Source of the DNA: Rhizobium ecuadorense | GTDB taxonomy: Bacteria; Pseudomonadota; Alphaproteobacteria; Rhizobiales; Rhizobiaceae | Direction: 5' to 3' | Assembly (NCBI RefSeq): GCF_001187535.1 | Contig: NZ_LFIO01000074.1 | Location: 1 to 64,000 of the forward strand | Length of the DNA: 64,000 bases | Part shown: piece by piece, positions 1 to 11,130 of the stretch | How positions within the stretch are numbered: the first letter of the stretch is position 1 | Layout: every line of letters begins with the position of its first letter | The notes under the pieces: generated by a model | What the model saw: the letters and a program-made list of their open reading frames with translations, nothing else | The model's database searches: none | Told to the model about the DNA's origin: nothing | Position numbers and translations under genes: made by a program

Positions 1-55
1 ATCCGACTCCGTTTGAGCCAACAGAATGCTTCAATCTAACCAGGAAAGGCTCTAG

Positions 56-829
56 TTACCGCAGCGTTTTCAGCAGCTGGTCTCGATGCAGATCGATATA
101 GTTGATATCGCCGAGATACAGCCGGGCGTCTCCCGCAGCCACGTCCTCCGCGAAGGTCTGGTCTCCGGCCGAGGCGCTTGCCAGCATGAAGTTGACGAGC
201 GCCCGAAGCCGCCTGCAGATCATCTCCGGGAGTTGGCGCCGCTCTTCTGCTGTCGTTCCATAGGCCGTGCAGAAGATTGCCGCCCGCCGCAGTTGTTCGT
301 CGAGGCCTGATGTCACGCCGGGATGGGAGGGATCGGACAGGGGTGCCCAGCGGTAAACCGCATAGGCCAGATCCCAGAGGCGCGGGGCGGGATGGGCGGT
401 GTCGAAATCGATGATCCCGACAGCCTCATGCTCTGCCGTGGCGACATTGTATGGCGCATAATCTCCGTGGCAGATGATCTCGCACGGTTCCTGTTGCGGC
501 AGCATCCATGTCTGGACCTCGCGATCCGTTGCCAGAAACCCTTCAGATGCCGAATGAAAGTCGCGCAGAAGCCTGGCCGCAGACAGCAGCATCGTCTCCG
601 ATCCGACAAATGGATCACCCAGGTCTTCGCAGACGCGCCCGGCGACGTAGCTGACGATCTCCTGGTTTCCCCCTGTGATGCCGATAGGCTCCGGTGCCGC
701 CAGGAAGCCTCTACTCCTGAGACGCCGCAAAAACCGATGTACTGTCGGCGTCCATGCGCCGGATGGCCGGATGACGGTATCGCCGTTGCGCCAGATCTGC
801 CCGGTTCGTCCGCCGTCCAACGGTTTCAC
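56..829 (-). CDS. APH-family phosphotransferase (kinase-fold)
   Basis: A 257-residue protein of the aminoglycoside/choline phosphotransferase fold. The catalytic loop HGDYAPYN (H121, D123, N128) and the metal-binding DFD (D141) are intact, so an active small-molecule kinase is likely; the substrate cannot be read from sequence. An in-frame GTG lies at 844, but the GTG at 829 has GGAGG seven bases upstream and is preferred. It is read 26 bases downstream of the MBL-fold gene in the same direction, probably as one transcript. The name aminoglycoside phosphotransferase is only a family name; nothing here argues for drug resistance. Confidence 0.8.
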   Translation of the reverse strand: MKPLDGGRTGQIWRNGDTVIRPSGAWTPTVHRFLRRLRSRGFLAAPEPIGITGGNQEIVSYVAGRVCEDLGDPFVGSETMLLSAARLLRDFHSASEGFLATDREVQTWMLPQQEPCEIICHGDYAPYNVATAEHEAVGIIDFDTAHPAPRLWDLAYAVYRWAPLSDPSHPGVTSGLDEQLRRAAIFCTAYGTTAEERRQLPEMICRRLRALVNFMLASASAGDQTFAEDVAAGDARLYLGDINYIDLHRDQLLKTLR

Positions 830-855
830 GTCATTGCCTCCCACCTGCGGTGCCT

Positions 856-1737
856 TTATGCGGATTTCCGTTTTTCCATATGGGCCTGAACCGTGGCGCC
901 AAGGTTGGTCTCATGGCAGTTCCGGTAGAACGTCGCCGTATCCGCAGGCATCCCGTCGGGTATGGCGACGAAGTCTTCAAGCCGGAAACCACTTGAACGG
1001 CCGAGCTGCTCATTCGCCAACTGGCTTTCGCTCAACCCGTTAACACGATCGGCCAGGGCTTCGAAATAGGCGAGGTTCGCCTTCACCGTCGAAGGCGAAG
1101 ATGTCTGGCCATGCGCGGGGATGACCAGCCTCGCATCGAGGTCACGAATCCGCTGGAGCGAGGAACGGATCAGGCCAAGATCGCCAGCAGTTCTGCTCCA
1201 GACTTCGGGAATGGGGTATTCCACTGCGTCGACGGCCAGGCAGGTGCGCAGTTCGGGAATCCAGACGGCGATATGGTCGGGCGTGTGCCCGGGTGTATGG
1301 ATGAGTTCGAGCGTCAGATCACCGCCGTTGAGGACCATCGAGCCGGAGAAGGTGATATCGGGAGCCACGAGCTCGACGTTGCGAAACCGTGATTCCTCGC
1401 TCGTCTTGTCTTTCAGAACCTGTAGTGCGGAGGGATTACGCAAGCGGTCGAGTGCTGCGGCATGTGCGATAATCGGAGCGCGCCCCGCAATGGCGGCATT
1501 TCCCCAGAAGTGATCCCAATCCATGTGCGAATTGATGACGATCAGCGGGCGAGCTGCAGCCTTTTCTTCAAGCAGATCCAACCCCATCCGGCATAGCTCG
1601 GGTGTGCCGAGCGTATCGATCAGGACATTGAATCTCTCGGTCCGGACAAACACGGCATCGACTTCGTCCCCTGCCCGAACGATCATGATCCGCTCGTCAA
1701 GTTCGGGATAGGAGCACAATTCCACCGATATATCCAC
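856..1737 (-). CDS. MBL-fold metallo-hydrolase
   Basis: A 293-residue metallo-beta-lactamase-fold protein. The metal motif reads HMDWDH (H71, D73, D75, H76), so the second His of the usual HxHxDH is Asp. A second ligand motif HTPGHTPDH (H151) and D170 follow, then PAHGQ near 200. It has no signal peptide, so a cytoplasmic hydrolase is likely; the substrate is unknown. The start is GTG with AGAGG about eight bases upstream. It heads a two-gene unit with the phosphotransferase. Lactonase, thioesterase or glyoxalase-like activity are all possible. Confidence 0.8.
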   Translation of the reverse strand: MDISVELCSYPELDERIMIVRAGDEVDAVFVRTERFNVLIDTLGTPELCRMGLDLLEEKAAARPLIVINSHMDWDHFWGNAAIAGRAPIIAHAAALDRLRNPSALQVLKDKTSEESRFRNVELVAPDITFSGSMVLNGGDLTLELIHTPGHTPDHIAVWIPELRTCLAVDAVEYPIPEVWSRTAGDLGLIRSSLQRIRDLDARLVIPAHGQTSSPSTVKANLAYFEALADRVNGLSESQLANEQLGRSSGFRLEDFVAIPDGMPADTATFYRNCHETNLGATVQAHMEKRKSA

Positions 1738-1806
1738 GTCTGTTGCCTCTATTGCAGTCGGAGTGCTTTCTTTCAGTAGATCAAATCCTGATCATGTGCC
1801 TGCCCT

Positions 1807-2166
1807 TTAAGGATGGTGCGGCCGCTCTACAGGCACATACACATCCCACCGTTTCATCACATCATTCGGCACGGCGGTTGCGCATATCACCATCACGCTG
1901 GGTTTCGACCGGCCGAGGCTCTTCGGCGTCCATTGTGACCGGAGCGGGACCTCGCATCGGGGAACCAGCACCTTCACGTTGGGCTCCAGCACCTCCCATT
2001 GCTGCTGCCCTTTGGCGTTTTCCCGTTCGACGAAGTGCCTGGCCTCCGCACGGATTTCGAACAGGCCATGCTTGTACTCTGTGGAACGATCGGTCTCGAT
2101 GCTCCAGGAGGTGAGGCACAGGACGCAGGCCGAAAGGGTTGCGGCGAAGAGTATCGATCGAAGCAT
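1807..2166 (-). CDS. Small secreted hypothetical protein
   Basis: 119 residues starting MLRSILFAATLSACVLC, a hydrophobic signal-like N terminus with Cys residues near a possible lipobox or cleavage site, followed by a charged soluble part. The frame stays open upstream to 2442, but that extension has no secreted or coding-like character, so the ATG at 2166 is chosen. No family is recognised. It lies upstream of the MBL-fold gene with a 69-base gap and diverges from glgE. It is probably a conserved rhizobial exported protein. Confidence 0.55.
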   Translation of the reverse strand: MLRSILFAATLSACVLCLTSWSIETDRSTEYKHGLFEIRAEARHFVERENAKGQQQWEVLEPNVKVLVPRCEVPLRSQWTPKSLGRSKPSVMVICATAVPNDVMKRWDVYVPVERPHHP

Positions 2167-2352
2167 GGATGCGCTCTCAACAGCCAACGGACTCACCCTC
2201 CTTGGACAACGGAAGACTACCCGGATGCGGCTGGAATTCTCAAGGTCTCTTCGTCTCACGGGACGGCTTTGATGTTCGAACGAAGCACGTCCCGTCGATC
2301 CGGCGCCGACGCGGCCGATGCTTTCGTACACGCGCGAATTGGCCATGCCGGT

Positions 2353-2377
2353 GGAACAACAACCGCCAAACGTAGTT
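2353..2377 (+). promoter_or_regulatory. EcfG-like promoter before glgE
   Basis: GGAAC (2353-2357), a 16-base spacer, then AGTT (2374-2377). The alphaproteobacterial general-stress sigma factor EcfG/RpoE2 recognises GGAAC-N16/17-CGTT, so one base differs. It ends 30 bases before the preferred glgE ATG. Trehalose/glycogen stress genes are known EcfG targets in rhizobia. The assignment rests on motif and position only. Confidence 0.35.
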
Positions 2378-2407
2378 TGCCCTAAAAGCAACTCGAGGCG
2401 GCGGCCG

Positions 2408-5400
2408 ATGTCATTTTCTGCAAACGGGGGTGTGTTGAGCACCCCACCCCGGATCTATTATGTCAATCCGCTCCTTCTCCAGGGCCTCGACGCGTGGCGC
2501 GAGATTTTCGACCATGCGGCGGATACCGGTTTCGATCATGTGCTGACGGCGCCCCTCTTCGACCGGGGCGGGGAGCGTAGCGTCTTTGCTTCCCGGGATT
2601 TCGACCGCCTCGATCCTGAACTGTCGCTCGCAAGCGCGGTCGAGGATGGGGTGGCGCGCCTGGCGGAGGCTGGCCGCAAGAGCGGCGTCGCCTTGATGAT
2701 GGACCTGATGCTCGACGGCAAGGCGGGTGACCAAGCGGGCTTTCGTCCTGTCGATCCAAGGCGCTCGCCATTGGACCCGGCGGAGCCGATGACGGCGATG
2801 GGGACGGAACGGCAATCGCAGCTGTTGGCGGAATGGACCGGACGGCTGCAGCGGCTGAGCGGCCTCGGTCTCTCCGGTTACCGGGTGCTCGGGATCGATC
2901 GCACTGCACCGACGCTTTTCAAATCGCTGATTGCGGCGGTGCGCGAAAAGACCCAGGCACAATTCCTCGCCTGGACGCCCGGAACCGATTTCGCGGTGCG
3001 GGGCGGGATCAAGGGGACAGGTTTCGACGGCTGTTTTTCGTCGATGGCCTGGTGGGATTTCGACGAGAGATGGTTCATCGACGAGTATCGCGTACAGCAA
3101 TCGCTAGGCTGGCAGGTAGCATTTCCGGAGCCGCCTTTCGCGCGGCGCATCGCGCATGGAACCGAGAGCCGCGAGATTCTCGAGCGGCGCGCCGTCAGAG
3201 CCTTGCACCTTGCCGCTTCGCTCGGCGGCGGCCTGATGGTTCCGATGGGTTTCGAATATGGTGCGGCCACGCCGCTCGATCCGACGCATGGAAACAGGTC
3301 GGGTCTTCGGGGACTGCGCCACGACCTCGCTTTCGATCTTTGTTCCGAAATCCGCCTTGCGAATACCGAAATCGGCAAGGTCGAGAATGCGCCGGCCTCA
3401 TCGCTGCGCCTGATCCGCAACGCCAATGGACCGGTCTCGGCACTTCTGCAGTCCGAGGTGCAGGATCTGCGGAGCGCTGACAATGTGCGGTTCATCCTGC
3501 TGAACAGGGACCTTCGGAAAAGCGCACCGGCGCCGGTCACCGCACTTCGCGAAGCGGCCTCCGGTTTTCTTCCCTCTGCCGCCGACGGTGCCGCTCTGCG
3601 TTTGCGGGCAGGGGAGGCGCGGGTCATCGAAGGCAAGGCGCCGTCGCCGATCACCTCCAGGCCCGCTTTGGAGATCGTTCAGGCGACGGCATCGCCGCGG
3701 CTCGCCATCGAAAACATCGTGCCGCGCGTCGATGACGGGCGTTTCCCGGTCAAGCGGGTGGTCGGCGACATCGTCACCGTCGAGGCCGACATATTCGCCG
3801 ACGGCCACGACCCGATCGCTAGCGTCCTGCTCTGGCGTCCGCTCGATGCCATGGCGGATTGGAACGAGACGGAGATGCATCTGGTCGAAAACGACCGCTG
3901 GCGTGCCGAGTTCCTGCTGGAGCGCACCGGACGTTACGAGTTCGCGGTCGAGGCGTGGAAAAACCCGTTTGCGATCTTTCGCTACGAGCTGACCAAGAAG
4001 AACGACGCCCGGCTGGACCTGAAGCTCGAGCTGCAGGAAGGGCTGAACCTCGTCCGTTCGGCAAAGGTCGCGGCGCCTGCAGCGCTGGGCGCCGATTTGG
4101 ACGCTCTTGTCGACCGCCTCGAACAGGCGTCGGATGCCGAGCGCACGGCGATCCTGCTCGATCCCAAGACATCGGAATTGATGAACAAGGCCGACAGGCG
4201 GCCGTTCCGGCTTCGCTCCGCGGCAAGCGCCGTCGATGCCGAACGCAAGGCCGCGGCCTTTGCCAGCTGGTACCAGATTTTCCCGCGCTCGCAGAGCGGC
4301 GATCCGGACCGGCACGGCACGTTCGACGACGTGATCGCAAGATTGCCGGCCATCCGCGACATGGGCTTCGACGTGCTCTACTTCCCGCCGATTCATCCGA
4401 TTGGTTCGACCAACCGGAAAGGCCGCAACAACAGCCTGAAAGCCGGGCCCGATGATCCCGGAAGCCCCTATGCGATCGGCTCCGAGGAGGGCGGTCACGA
4501 TGCCATCCATCCCGAGCTCGGCGAATTCGAGGATTTCCGGCGTCTGATCGAGGCGGCAGGCCGGCATGGCTTGGAAATCGCCCTCGATCTCGCCATCCAG
4601 GCGTCGCCGGATCACCCCTGGCTGACGGACCATCCCGGCTGGTTCGACTGGCGTCCCGACGGCACGATCAAATATGCCGAAAACCCGCCGAAGAAATACG
4701 AGGACATCGTCAACGTCGATTTCTACACCAAAGACGCGCTGCCCTCGTTATGGGTGGAGCTGAGAGACATCGTCCAGCTCTGGGTCGATCAGGGCGTCAA
4801 GCTGTTTCGCGTCGACAATCCGCACACCAAGCCCTTTCCGTTCTGGGAATGGCTGATCGGCGATATCCGGGCGCGTCATCCCGATGTCGTCTTCCTGTCG
4901 GAAGCCTTCACCAAGCCGAAGGTGATGTACCGGCTGGCGAAGATCGGCTTCTCCCAGTCCTATACCTACTTCACCTGGCGCAATGCCAAATGGGAACTCG
5001 AGCAATATATGCGCGAGCTCACGGAGACGGCGGCGAAGGAATTCTTCCGCCCGCATTTCTTCGTCAACACCCATGATATCAATCCGGACTTCCTGCAGAA
5101 CGCGCCGCGCCCGGCCTTCCTGATCCGCGCAGCCCTGGCCGCCACCCTCTCGGGCCTGTGGGGCGTCTATAATGGTTTCGAACTCTGCGAGGGGCGGCCT
5201 GATGCCAAGCGCAAGGAATATGCCGACAGCGAGAAATACGAGATCCGCGCCTGGGACTATGACCGGCCGGGCAATATCATTGCCGAAATCAGGATGCTCA
5301 ACCGCATCCGGACCGAAAATACCGCGCTGCATTCACATCTCGGGCTGACGCTGCTGAATGCACGAAATGACAATATCCTGTTCTTCGAGAAGGCAAGCAA

Positions 5401-5632
5401 GGCGCGTGACAACGTCCTGCTGATCGCCATCAGTCTCGACCCCCACAATTTCCAGCAAAGCGATGTCGAGCTGCCGCTCTGGCAGTGGTCGCTCGGCGAT
5501 GGCGGCACCCTGGATGCCGAAGACCTGATCGGCGGACATCGTTTCAATTGGACCGGCAAATGGCAGAGCATCGGGCTCAATCCGCACGTTCTGCCCTATG
5601 CGGTCTGGCGTATTCGCTCAAGGGAGGCATGA
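2408..5632 (+). CDS. glgE: GlgE: alpha-1,4-glucan:maltose-1-P maltosyltransferase
   Basis: A 1,074-residue GlgE that extends alpha-1,4-glucans using maltose-1-phosphate. The C-terminal two thirds carry the family's N-terminal beta domain (from about 430) and a GH13_3 catalytic barrel: nucleophile D803 in RVDNPHTKP, acid/base E832 in LSEAF, third acid D890 in NTHDINPDF. The first 400 or so residues form an extra GH13-like domain lacking an obvious catalytic triad, which makes the protein much longer than mycobacterial GlgE (about 700). ATG 2408 is preferred; ATG 2318 would add 30 residues of low-complexity sequence. It is the first gene of glgE-treS-glgB, with the next ATG abutting the stop. 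Confidence 0.92.
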   Translation: MSFSANGGVLSTPPRIYYVNPLLLQGLDAWREIFDHAADTGFDHVLTAPLFDRGGERSVFASRDFDRLDPELSLASAVEDGVARLAEAGRKSGVALMMDLMLDGKAGDQAGFRPVDPRRSPLDPAEPMTAMGTERQSQLLAEWTGRLQRLSGLGLSGYRVLGIDRTAPTLFKSLIAAVREKTQAQFLAWTPGTDFAVRGGIKGTGFDGCFSSMAWWDFDERWFIDEYRVQQSLGWQVAFPEPPFARRIAHGTESREILERRAVRALHLAASLGGGLMVPMGFEYGAATPLDPTHGNRSGLRGLRHDLAFDLCSEIRLANTEIGKVENAPASSLRLIRNANGPVSALLQSEVQDLRSADNVRFILLNRDLRKSAPAPVTALREAASGFLPSAADGAALRLRAGEARVIEGKAPSPITSRPALEIVQATASPRLAIENIVPRVDDGRFPVKRVVGDIVTVEADIFADGHDPIASVLLWRPLDAMADWNETEMHLVENDRWRAEFLLERTGRYEFAVEAWKNPFAIFRYELTKKNDARLDLKLELQEGLNLVRSAKVAAPAALGADLDALVDRLEQASDAERTAILLDPKTSELMNKADRRPFRLRSAASAVDAERKAAAFASWYQIFPRSQSGDPDRHGTFDDVIARLPAIRDMGFDVLYFPPIHPIGSTNRKGRNNSLKAGPDDPGSPYAIGSEEGGHDAIHPELGEFEDFRRLIEAAGRHGLEIALDLAIQASPDHPWLTDHPGWFDWRPDGTIKYAENPPKKYEDIVNVDFYTKDALPSLWVELRDIVQLWVDQGVKLFRVDNPHTKPFPFWEWLIGDIRARHPDVVFLSEAFTKPKVMYRLAKIGFSQSYTYFTWRNAKWELEQYMRELTETAAKEFFRPHFFVNTHDINPDFLQNAPRPAFLIRAALAATLSGLWGVYNGFELCEGRPDAKRKEYADSEKYEIRAWDYDRPGNIIAEIRMLNRIRTENTALHSHLGLTLLNARNDNILFFEKASKARDNVLLIAISLDPHNFQQSDVELPLWQWSLGDGGTLDAEDLIGGHRFNWTGKWQSIGLNPHVLPYAVWRIRSREA

Positions 5633-8600
5633 ATGGACACGGTGAAGGCCGATGGCTCGCACCAGCCGCTGCTGTGGTACAAGGATGCGATCATCTATCA
5701 GCTGCACATCAAGTCGTTCTACGACGCCAATGGCGACGGCGTCGGCGACTTTGCCGGCCTGCACGCCAAGCTCGATCATATCGCGGCGCTTGGCGTCAAC
5801 GCCATCTGGCTGCTGCCCTTCTTTCCCTCGCCGCGCCGCGACGACGGCTATGACATCGCCGACTATGGCAATGTCAGCCCCGACTACGGCACAGTGGAGG
5901 ACTTCCGCGCCTTCGTCGACGCCGCCCATCAGCGCAATATCCGCGTCATCATCGAGCTCGTCATCAACCACACCTCCGATCAGCATCCCTGGTTCCAGCG
6001 CGCCCGCCAGGCGCCGGCGGGATCGCCGGAGCGCGACTTCTATGTGTGGTCGGATACCGATCAGAAATTCCCGGAAACGCGCATCATTTTCATCGATACG
6101 GAAAAATCCAACTGGACATGGGACGCCGCCGCCGGCGCTTACTACTGGCACCGCTTCTATTCGCATCAGCCTGACCTGAATTTCGACAGCCCGCTCGTCA
6201 TGGAGGAACTGCTGAAGGTGATGCGCTTCTGGCTGGAAACTGGCATCGACGGTTTCCGCCTCGACGCGATCCCCTACCTGGTCGAGCGTGAGGGCACGAT
6301 CAACGAAAACCTGCCGGAAACCCATGCGATCCTGAAGCGCATCCGCGCTGCTCTCGATGCCACCCATCCCGGGGTGATGCTGCTCGCCGAGGCCAATCAA
6401 TGGCCAGAGGACACGCGCGAATATTTCGGCGAGGGCGATGAATGCCACATGGCCTTCCACTTCCCGCTGATGCCGCGCATGTATATGGCGATCGCCAAGG
6501 AGGACCGCTTCCCGATCACCGATATCCTGCGGCAGACGCCGGAGATTCCCGAGAATTGCCAATGGGCGATCTTCCTGCGCAATCACGACGAGCTGACGCT
6601 CGAAATGGTGACCGACGCCGAGCGCGACTATCTCTGGGAAACCTACGCATCCGACAAGCGCGCCCGCATCAATCTCGGCATCAGGCGGCGCCTGGCGCCG
6701 CTGATGGAGCGCGACCGCCGGCGGATCGAGCTGATGAATGCGCTGCTTCTGTCGATGCCGGGAACGCCGGTCATCTATTACGGCGACGAGATCGGCATGG
6801 GCGACAATATCTATCTCGGCGACCGGGATGGGGTGCGGACGCCGATGCAATGGTCGCCGGACCGCAATGGCGGTTTCTCCAGGGTCGACCCGGCGCGTCT
6901 TGTCCTGCCGCCGGTCGCCGACCCGCTTTACGGTTTCGAGGCGGTCAATGTCGAGGCGCAGAGCACGGACGCGCATTCGCTGCTCAACTGGACGCGCAAG
7001 ATGCTGGCGCTGCGTGGGCGGCATCCGGCCTTAGGCCGCGGTTCGTTGCGGTTCCTCGCGCCGGAGAACCGCAAGATCCTCGCTTATCTCAGGGAGTATG
7101 AAGGCGAGACCCTGATGTGCGTCGCCAATCTCTCGCGGCTGCCGCAGGCGGTCGAACTCGACCTCTCAGCCTTCGAGGGCCGCGTGCCGATCGAATTGAC
7201 CGGCATGTCGCCCTTTCCGCCGATCGGGCAACTGACCTATCTGCTGACGCTGCCGCCCTACGGCTTCTTCTGGTTCCAATTGGAGGCCGATGCCGACCCG
7301 CCGGCATGGCGCACCGCGCCACCCGAACAGCTTCCCGATCTGGTGACGATGGTTGTCCGCCGCGGCCTGCTCGATCTTGTCGATGAGCCCAAGCTTGCAC
7401 GCGTCCTCAGCACCGAAATTCTGCCTGCCTATCTCGGCAAGCGGCGGTGGTTCGGGGCGAAGGACCAGCCGCTGCAGGCGGCGCGTCTGATCTCCGCAAC
7501 GCCGATCCCGTTTGCCGACGGGATCGTCCTCGGCGAACTGGAGGCGGTGCTGCCGAACCATAGCGAATCCTACCAGCTGCCGCTGGCGGTCGCCTGGGAC
7601 GATGCGCAACCATCGGTGCTGACCCAGCAACTCGCGCTCGGACGGGTCCGTCAGGGCAGGCGCGTCGGTTTCCTGACGGACGGATTTGCCGTGGAGGCGA
7701 TGGCGCGCGGCATACTGCGCGGGCTTGGCGATCGCTCGCGCATCACCGGCCGCACCGGCACGCTTGAATTTCTCGGCACGGAACGGCTCGATCGTCTCGC
7801 GGTCACCGATGACCTACCGGTCCATTGGCTCTCGGCCGAGCAATCCAATAGTTCGCTGATTGTCGGCGACCTCGCGATGATCAAGCTGATCAGGCACATC
7901 TTCCCCGGTATTCATCCGGAGGTCGAGATGACGCGCTATCTCACCCGCGCCGGCTACGACCACACGGCGCCCCTGCTCGGCGAGGTCGCGCATACGGACT
8001 CCAGTGGACGCCGCTCGACATTGATCATCGTCCAGGGCGCCATCCGCAATCAGGGCGATGCCTGGAACTGGATGCTGAACAATTTGCGCCGCGGGGCAGA
8101 CGAACTCGTGCTGAACGATCCGGCCGTCCAGCCAGGCGACGACGTCTTCCAGCCACTGATCAGCTTCGTCGCGATGGTCGGCCTAAGGCTCGGGGAACTG
8201 CATGTCGTGCTCGCCGGGGAGACCGCGGACGAAGCTTTCAGCCCGGTCGTCGCCGGCGACCGCGAGGTGGAGGCGATGAAGAAGGCGATTGCCGGTGAGG
8301 TCGACTACGCGATGTCGAAACTATCAGAACGTGAGGAGAGTGCCGATCCGGCAATCGACCTGCTCGCAGCCCCGTTGCTCAAGCGCCGCTCCGAACTCGT
8401 CGAGCTCGCCGCGACGCTGGCGCAGGCGACGCGCCATACGCTGATGACGCGTACCCATGGCGATTTCCATCTTGGCCAAATCCTCGTCAGCGAGGGCGAT
8501 GCCGTCATCATCGACTTCGAGGGCGAGCCTGCGAAAAACCTGGGCGAGCGCCGCGCCAAGACGAACCCGCTGCGCGATGTCGCCGGGCTTTTGAGATCAC

Positions 8601-8917
8601 TGAGTTATCTCGTCGCCACCGCCAAGCTCGACAACGACGCCGTCATCGAACACGAGAACGAAGTCCGTCGCGAGGCCATCGCCCGCTTCGGGCGTCAGGC
8701 GGAAGAGGCGTTCCTCGACGCCTATTCGCAGGCGGTTTCGGCATCGACGGCGCTTGACATGCCACCTGATCAACGACGGAGGGTCCTCGATGCCTTTCTT
8801 CTCGAAAAGGCCGCCTATGAAATCGCCTATGAAGCGCGGAACAGGCCGAAATGGCTTCCGATTCCGCTCTCCGGCCTCACCGAAATCGTGTCGCGCTTGG
8901 CGGGAGTTCCGGCATGA
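5633..8917 (+). CDS. treS: Trehalose synthase-maltokinase fusion
   Basis: A 1,094-residue bifunctional protein. Residues 1 to about 550 are a GH13 trehalose synthase (trehalose-maltose isomerase) with nucleophile D211 in [10 protein letters not shown], acid/base E253 in AEANQWPED and [10 protein letters not shown]. From about 560 to the end is a maltokinase (Mak/Pep2) with HGDFHLGQ (H942, D944) and metal-binding D961 in IDFEGEP. Together they convert trehalose to maltose and then to maltose-1-phosphate, the GlgE donor. The start codon follows the glgE stop directly, and the gene overlaps glgB by four bases. TreS-Mak fusions are known in proteobacteria. Confidence 0.95.
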   Translation: MDTVKADGSHQPLLWYKDAIIYQLHIKSFYDANGDGVGDFAGLHAKLDHIAALGVNAIWLLPFFPSPRRDDGYDIADYGNVSPDYGTVEDFRAFVDAAHQRNIRVIIELVINHTSDQHPWFQRARQAPAGSPERDFYVWSDTDQKFPETRIIFIDTEKSNWTWDAAAGAYYWHRFYSHQPDLNFDSPLVMEELLKVMRFWLETGIDGFRLDAIPYLVEREGTINENLPETHAILKRIRAALDATHPGVMLLAEANQWPEDTREYFGEGDECHMAFHFPLMPRMYMAIAKEDRFPITDILRQTPEIPENCQWAIFLRNHDELTLEMVTDAERDYLWETYASDKRARINLGIRRRLAPLMERDRRRIELMNALLLSMPGTPVIYYGDEIGMGDNIYLGDRDGVRTPMQWSPDRNGGFSRVDPARLVLPPVADPLYGFEAVNVEAQSTDAHSLLNWTRKMLALRGRHPALGRGSLRFLAPENRKILAYLREYEGETLMCVANLSRLPQAVELDLSAFEGRVPIELTGMSPFPPIGQLTYLLTLPPYGFFWFQLEADADPPAWRTAPPEQLPDLVTMVVRRGLLDLVDEPKLARVLSTEILPAYLGKRRWFGAKDQPLQAARLISATPIPFADGIVLGELEAVLPNHSESYQLPLAVAWDDAQPSVLTQQLALGRVRQGRRVGFLTDGFAVEAMARGILRGLGDRSRITGRTGTLEFLGTERLDRLAVTDDLPVHWLSAEQSNSSLIVGDLAMIKLIRHIFPGIHPEVEMTRYLTRAGYDHTAPLLGEVAHTDSSGRRSTLIIVQGAIRNQGDAWNWMLNNLRRGADELVLNDPAVQPGDDVFQPLISFVAMVGLRLGELHVVLAGETADEAFSPVVAGDREVEAMKKAIAGEVDYAMSKLSEREESADPAIDLLAAPLLKRRSELVELAATLAQATRHTLMTRTHGDFHLGQILVSEGDAVIIDFEGEPAKNLGERRAKTNPLRDVAGLLRSLSYLVATAKLDNDAVIEHENEVRREAIARFGRQAEEAFLDAYSQAVSASTALDMPPDQRRRVLDAFLLEKAAYEIAYEARNRPKWLPIPLSGLTEIVSRLAGVPA

Positions 8918-11124
8918 ATGTTGAGCGCTCGGAACTTCTGGCCGGCATCGGGCACGATGCCCTCTGGGCCCTGATCGACGGGCGCCACGGCGATCCTTTT
9001 TCGATCCTCGGCCCGCACGAAAGCGGCGGCATGACAATCGTGCGCGTCTATCTGCCTGGCGCCGAAGCCGTCGATTTGATCGAGGCGGTGAGCGGTCGGG
9101 TGGTCGCGCCTTTCAGCATAGCGCATCCATCCGGCCTGTTTGCGGTAGCGACAGCTGCCCGGGCGGGCTACCGGCTGCGGGTCACATGGCCGGATGCGGT
9201 GCAGATCACCGAGGATCCCTATAGTTTCGGTCTGCTGCTCGGCGAACTCGACCTCCATCTGATATCGGAGGGTACCCATTACAGTCTGAGCCGGACGCTT
9301 GGCGCGGCGGCGATGTCGATCGACGGCATATCGGGCGTCCGTTTCGCCGTATGGGCGCCGAATGCCCGCCGGGTCTCGGTCGTCGGCGACTTCAATGCCT
9401 GGGACGGGCGGCGAAATCCGATGCGGCTGAGGCAGTCGGCGGGCGTCTGGGAGCTGTTCATTCCGACGCTTGCCCCCGGCGAAAGATACAAGTTCGAGAT
9501 CGTCGATGCCGAGGGAACCTGCCTGCCGCAAAAGGCCGATCCGGTGGCAAGGGCAAGCGAAGCTGCCCCATCCACCGCCTCGATCGTCGCATCGTCGACG
9601 CCGTTTCGATGGACGGATGACGGCTGGATGAAGGGCCGCTCCCGCCAGGAAAGACTGGAAGGCGCGATGTCAGTCTACGAGGTGCACGCCGGCTCCTGGC
9701 TGCGCGACGGGCGGGACGGCAACAGATATCTCGACTGGGTCGAGCTCAGCCAGCGGCTCGTTCCCTATGCCAGCGACATGGGATTCACCCATATCGAGCT
9801 GCTGCCGATCATGGAGCATCCGTTCGGTGGCTCCTGGGGCTATCAGCCGCTCGGCTTGTTTGCCCCGACCGGCCGGTATGGGACACCGGAGGATTTCGCC
9901 TATTTCGTGGACCGCTGCCATGGCGCCGGGCTCGGCGTCATCCTCGACTGGGTGCCGGCCCATTTTCCGACGGACGTCTGGGGTCTTGCCCGCTTCGATG
10001 GCAGCGCGCTCTACGAACATGAAGACCCGCGTGAGGGCTTTCACCGGGACTGGAACACGCTGATCTACAATCTCGGCCGCAACGAGGTCAAAGGCTTCCT
10101 GATCGCAAGCGCGCTCGAATGGCTCGAGCGTTACCATGTCGACGGCTTGCGCGTCGATGCTGTGGCCTCGATGCTTTACCGCGACTACAGCCGCGATGAA
10201 GGCGAGTGGATTCCCAACCAATATGGCGGCCGCGAAAATCTGGAAGCGGTGGAATTCTTCAAGCACTTAAACAGCATCATCCACGAGCGCTGCCCACATG
10301 CGATTGTGATCGCCGAGGAATCAACGGCCTGGCCTGGCGTTACAAAGCCGCCCGAGCAGGGCGGCCTCGGTTTCGACATCAAATGGAACATGGGCTGGAT
10401 GCATGACAGCCTAAGCTACATCGAGAAGGATCCGGTCTACCGCAGCTATCACCACGGCACGATGACCTTCGGCATGATCTATGCCTATTCCGAGCGCTTC
10501 ATGCTGCCGATTTCCCATGATGAGGTGGTCTATGGCAAAGGATCGCTGCTGACGAAAATGCCGGGCGACGACTGGCAAAAATTCGCCAATCTGCGCAGTT
10601 ATCTCGGCTTCATGTGGGGCCATCCCGGCAAGAAGCTCCTGTTCATGGGAAGCGAAGTTGCCCAGCCGGGCGAATGGAACCACGACGCGTCGGTGAGCTG
10701 GGATGTGCTGGACCGGCCTGAGCATGTCGGCATTCAGCGCCTGGTGAAGGATCTGAACGCGTTTTACAGCGACGAGCCGGCGTTGCAGTTCGGCGATTTT
10801 CACCCTGAAGGTTTCGAATGGGCGGCTGCCGACGACGCCGTCAATTCCGTTCTCGGTATGCTCCGTTATGCCAAGGACCGCTCTTCATCCGTTCTCGTCA
10901 TATCGAATTTCACGCCGGTGCCGCGTTACGGCTACAGGATCGGCGTGCCTGATGATGGCGTGTGGATCGAGCGGATCACGACGGATGCACGCGAATATGG
11001 CGGCTCCGGCCTGGTCAATGGCGCGCTGTCGAGCGAGCCAGTGCCGGTCCATGGCCGGCCATTCTCTTTATCGCTGACGGTGCCGCCGCTGGCGACGGTC
11101 TTTTTCAAGGGACCGTCGCCTTGA
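8914..11124 (+). CDS. glgB: 1,4-alpha-glucan branching enzyme GlgB
   Basis: 736 residues: an N-terminal beta domain, a CBM48 module (about 105-200, with [18 protein letters not shown]), a GH13_9 barrel with nucleophile D415 in [10 protein letters not shown], acid/base E468 in AEESTAWP, and the [12 protein letters not shown] motif, then a C-terminal beta domain. It introduces alpha-1,6 branches. The ATG overlaps the treS stop (ATGA) and has GGGAG seven bases upstream, so translation is coupled; the frame open from 8851 is only upstream read-through. With GlgE and TreS-Mak it completes synthesis of branched alpha-glucan from trehalose without GlgA/GlgC. It ends six bases from the convergent thiamine-diphosphate enzyme gene. 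Confidence 0.95.
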   Translation: MNVERSELLAGIGHDALWALIDGRHGDPFSILGPHESGGMTIVRVYLPGAEAVDLIEAVSGRVVAPFSIAHPSGLFAVATAARAGYRLRVTWPDAVQITEDPYSFGLLLGELDLHLISEGTHYSLSRTLGAAAMSIDGISGVRFAVWAPNARRVSVVGDFNAWDGRRNPMRLRQSAGVWELFIPTLAPGERYKFEIVDAEGTCLPQKADPVARASEAAPSTASIVASSTPFRWTDDGWMKGRSRQERLEGAMSVYEVHAGSWLRDGRDGNRYLDWVELSQRLVPYASDMGFTHIELLPIMEHPFGGSWGYQPLGLFAPTGRYGTPEDFAYFVDRCHGAGLGVILDWVPAHFPTDVWGLARFDGSALYEHEDPREGFHRDWNTLIYNLGRNEVKGFLIASALEWLERYHVDGLRVDAVASMLYRDYSRDEGEWIPNQYGGRENLEAVEFFKHLNSIIHERCPHAIVIAEESTAWPGVTKPPEQGGLGFDIKWNMGWMHDSLSYIEKDPVYRSYHHGTMTFGMIYAYSERFMLPISHDEVVYGKGSLLTKMPGDDWQKFANLRSYLGFMWGHPGKKLLFMGSEVAQPGEWNHDASVSWDVLDRPEHVGIQRLVKDLNAFYSDEPALQFGDFHPEGFEWAAADDAVNSVLGMLRYAKDRSSSVLVISNFTPVPRYGYRIGVPDDGVWIERITTDAREYGGSGLVNGALSSEPVPVHGRPFSLSLTVPPLATVFFKGPSP

Positions 11125-11130
11125 TAGGAT

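Noticed and set aside
5618..7024. A 468-codon minus-strand open frame
   Set aside because: Antisense to treS; high-GC codon bias leaves the opposite frame open. No family motifs.
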